Shown: positions 62,428-64,000 of the stretch, in pieces | Layout of the letters: each line of letters opens with the position of its first letter | Position numbering within the stretch: position 1 is the first letter of the stretch | DNA from: a virus | IMG/VR virus record: IMGVR_UViG_3300021401_000005 | Coordinates: 1 to 64,000 of that record | Direction: 5' to 3' (one strand) | DNA length: 64,000 nt | Translations under genes and position numbers: made by a program | The notes under the pieces: generated by a model | What the model saw: only the letters and a program-made list of their open reading frames with translations | What the model was told of the DNA's origin: nothing | Database searches by the model: none

Positions 62428-62633
62428 AAACGCCGCACGACGAGAAGTTGAAGGCGACGATTCACGAGTGCCAATGCTCGATTGACGAGATCGAGGCCTA
62501 CATCAACGATTTGAGAAGTCGACATGGAACTGTGGAAGCTCAAGCGCCTGAGACAGTGCGAGCATTGCCCTTGGAGAAAGGCGACAAACCCCCACGACAT
62601 CCCAAACGGCTACACCGAAGAGCGGCACCGTAA
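62424..62633 (+). CDS. Small hypothetical protein
   Basis: 69 residues, ATGA-coupled. The first ~35 residues (DEKLKATIHECQCSIDEIEAYINDL) look real; the end overlaps the next gene by 110 bases and reads Pro/Arg-rich, so it may be overlap-derived. Confidence 0.5.
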   Translation: MKTPHDEKLKATIHECQCSIDEIEAYINDLRSRHGTVEAQAPETVRALPLEKGDKPPRHPKRLHRRAAP

Positions 62634-62883
62634 CCTCAAGGAGACGATCGCGGCGGACCCCATGGCTTCGCTCGCCGCCTACCTCGAAGGGCGCGAGATG
62701 AAGATTATGGCGTGTCACGAAATGCAGGACACGCATTGCGTCGGGTGGCTCAACCATCAGCTCGGCCCCGGCAACAATGTGCAGCTGCGCCTGCACATGC
62801 GCGGCTGCACCAACGCCAAGGCTATTCGCCTGCGGGGTCCCCAGCACCTGACGTTTGAGGATACCTTGCCGCCCGACGCTTGA
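62524..62883 (+). CDS. Cys/His-containing hypothetical protein
   Basis: 119 residues. RQCEHCPWRKATNPHDIPNGY, EMKIMACHEMQDTHCVGWLNHQ and MRGC resemble DUF6283-type phage proteins with a CxxC...C...H-C metal site. Unknown role. Confidence 0.7.
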   Translation: MELWKLKRLRQCEHCPWRKATNPHDIPNGYTEERHRNLKETIAADPMASLAAYLEGREMKIMACHEMQDTHCVGWLNHQLGPGNNVQLRLHMRGCTNAKAIRLRGPQHLTFEDTLPPDA

Positions 62884-63001
62884 GCGTGTCAGCGAGCGCG
62901 GCCTTGGCCGTCATAAATGATCGGTAATAGCCAAGGACGCAGTAGCCCTCACTGAGGACGTAGGTCCAGCCAACGATAGACTTGAACTTTGTGATGCGCA
63001 T
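62822..63001 (-). CDS. Possible small antisense-strand gene
   Basis: 59 residues from ATG 63001 on the - strand; KFKSIVGWTYVLSEGYCVLGYYRSFMTAKAALADTLKR looks like a compact folded peptide. It overlaps + strand genes at both ends but fills the only gap between them. Uncertain. Confidence 0.4.
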   Translation of the reverse strand: MRITKFKSIVGWTYVLSEGYCVLGYYRSFMTAKAALADTLKRRAARYPQTSGAGDPAGE

Positions 63002-63521
63002 GGGGGAATCGTTGGGCAAGCGATCGACTTTCGCGAGGGTCGAGAGAGATCTCTACCAGACGCCCGTGGAGGCCGTCAGGCCACTGCTGCGCTGGCTCAA
63101 GCCGCAAACCCCGTTCATCGAGCCATGCTGCGGCGAAGGGGCGCTGGCGGGCATCCTAGAGGCTTCTGGGCACCGTCTCGTTGGCAGCTTCGATCTGCCG
63201 ACTGACGCGCGCTCTCACTCCTACAGCCCCTATTCGGTGCCTGGAGTGATCTTCATTACGAATCCCCCCTTCTGGGGGAGGCCCAAGGAGCTGCACCCGC
63301 TGATCGAAAACTTGTCGGATCAGGCGCCAACATGGCTCCTGATGTCGGCCGATTGGCTTTTCAACCAAACGTCCGGCCCCCTCGTCGCCAAGCGGCTGCG
63401 CCGGGTTGTCGCGATCGGCCGCGTCAAGTGGATCGAAGGATCGCCCCATGTCGGTAAGGACAATTGCGCGTGGATGCTGTTTTACAAGCACGGGCGCCGC
63501 GCCACATTCATCGGGCGATGA
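63000..63521 (+). CDS. DNA N6-methyltransferase-like protein
   Basis: 173 residues from ATG 63000 (TTG 62982 possible). FIEPCCGEGALAGIL (SAM-binding) and FITNPPFWGRP (NPPF catalytic motif) in methylase order; WLLMSADWLFNQ and KWIEGSPHVGKDNCAWMLF complete the core. Small for the family, with no recognition domain, as in phage orphan enzymes. Confidence 0.8.
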   Translation: MGESLGKRSTFARVERDLYQTPVEAVRPLLRWLKPQTPFIEPCCGEGALAGILEASGHRLVGSFDLPTDARSHSYSPYSVPGVIFITNPPFWGRPKELHPLIENLSDQAPTWLLMSADWLFNQTSGPLVAKRLRRVVAIGRVKWIEGSPHVGKDNCAWMLFYKHGRRATFIGR

Positions 63522-63533
63522 TATGACTGGGGC

Positions 63534-63773
63534 ATGGACTCGGCCGCAACGCTGGCTCACGACCTCTCGCCACGCGAGCGCGAATGCCTGCTGTGGGTTG
63601 CGCGCGGCAAGACCTATGCGGAAGCCGCGCTGATTATTGGAATGTCGTTCGGCTCGGTGAAAACCTACCTCGACAATGCGCGCTACAAATTGAATTGCGC
63701 CACCCTGGCCCAGGCGACAGCCAAGGCGGTCACCCTTGGCATTTTCACCGCTGACGATCTGGCAGGGCGCTAG
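63534..63773 (+). CDS. LuxR-type HTH regulator
   Basis: 79 residues. LSPRERECLLWVARGKTYAEAALIIGMSFGSVKTYLDNARYKLNCATLAQATAKAVTLG is a complete LuxR/GerE helix-turn-helix with no sensor domain. Likely a phage transcription regulator. Its stop shares CTAG (63770-63773) with the convergent gene. Confidence 0.85.
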   Translation: MDSAATLAHDLSPRERECLLWVARGKTYAEAALIIGMSFGSVKTYLDNARYKLNCATLAQATAKAVTLGIFTADDLAGR

Positions 63774-64000
63774 CCCAGCTTGAGCGCCTTAGCGCGCTCG
63801 CGCACTTCCTTCGCAAAGATCCACCAGTTCTCGTCCTGCGGCAGGCTGGCGACATAGCTCAACTTGAATCTTTGATGATACTTACGCGCAAACTCATCGT
63901 CGCCTGTCGCATGCGCCAGGAGCGCGAGCGCGAGTTGAGCTGGGCCGCTTCCGCCGTAACCCCACTCGAAACCGTCAGGGGAGTGGTTGTCGAGGTCGAG
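63770..64000 (-). CDS. DUF6166-like protein (partial, off right edge)
   Basis: The last 76 codons of a - strand gene whose start is beyond the window. It reads NHSPDGFEWGYGGSGPAQLALALLAHATGDDEFARKYHQRFK then ends ...KALKLG-stop. The SP-x-GF-x-WGYGGSGPAQLALA signature is that of DUF6166 proteins, function unknown. Confidence 0.8.
   Translation of the reverse strand, partial: LDLDNHSPDGFEWGYGGSGPAQLALALLAHATGDDEFARKYHQRFKLSYVASLPQDENWWIFAKEVRERAKALKLG

Noticed and set aside
1-64000. tRNA or rRNA genes
   Set aside because: I noticed no cloverleaf with a TTC-containing T arm and CCA-type end, and no rRNA signatures; a dedicated tRNA scan would settle it.

Overview
The window looks like most or all of a tailed double-stranded DNA phage genome (or a phage-plasmid/prophage copy of one) from an alphaproteobacterium. 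It is GC-rich and densely packed. Genes commonly overlap by 4 bases (ATGA, GTGA or TTGA). It encodes terminase, portal, capsid, adaptor and fibre proteins, lysis genes and a replication/recombination module. I see no sheath, tail tube or tape-measure gene, so a short-tailed (podovirus-type) virion is most likely. An alphaproteobacterial host is inferred from a GapR/DUF2312-like protein, a DUF3309 protein, a GTTC-N7-GTTC (alphaproteobacterial LexA-type) site and two PEP-CTERM surface proteins.

Layout. 1-2600: packaging (small and large terminase). 2700-10330: mixed-orientation accessory and regulatory genes, including a RAMP-like-looking protein, a ribbon-helix-helix protein, a ParB-like/NGQH pair, an HNH-membrane fusion and a serine recombinase. 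10470-43395: virion genes on the + strand: portal, lytic head protein, an Acb2/Tad1-like gene, GroES-like, scaffold, capsid, three tandem sandwich-domain paralogues, adaptors, a collagen/polyglycine fibre, a large tail protein, a GNAT, a 2089-residue virion protein with an S74-like and a lysozyme-like domain, and an ejection-type protein. 43389-45490: small membrane genes and a DNA-binding gene with iteron-like sites. 45692-48336: an exported-protein cassette bounded by two PEP-CTERM proteins. 48285-49934: lysis (GH19 endolysin plus several small membrane proteins). 49934-50300: a gene-free tract. 50306-56537 (- strand): accessory genes, then RecT and a YqaJ-type exonuclease. 56763-63773 (+ strand): repressor, GapR-like, RuvC-like, primase, RepA-like helicase, methylase and LuxR-type regulator. 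A DUF6166-like gene runs off the right edge.

Most unusual features. (i) 49934-49963 is a solitary type I-C-like CRISPR repeat with no array and no cas genes, beside a multi-hairpin element: a candidate RNA anti-CRISPR. (ii) A perfect palindrome TTGCA-N5-TGCAA occurs at six intergenic sites, mostly in divergent promoter regions, including that of a small Cro-like repressor; this looks like a phage-wide regulon. (iii) Five intergenic arrays of degenerate GGCNN pentamers, four of which end in a GC-rich hairpin on the same strand; two arrays share an exact 31-base segment. (iv) Phage-encoded PEP-CTERM proteins. (v) An Acb2/Tad1-like candidate cyclic-nucleotide sponge inside the head module. All functions are inferred from sequence alone.
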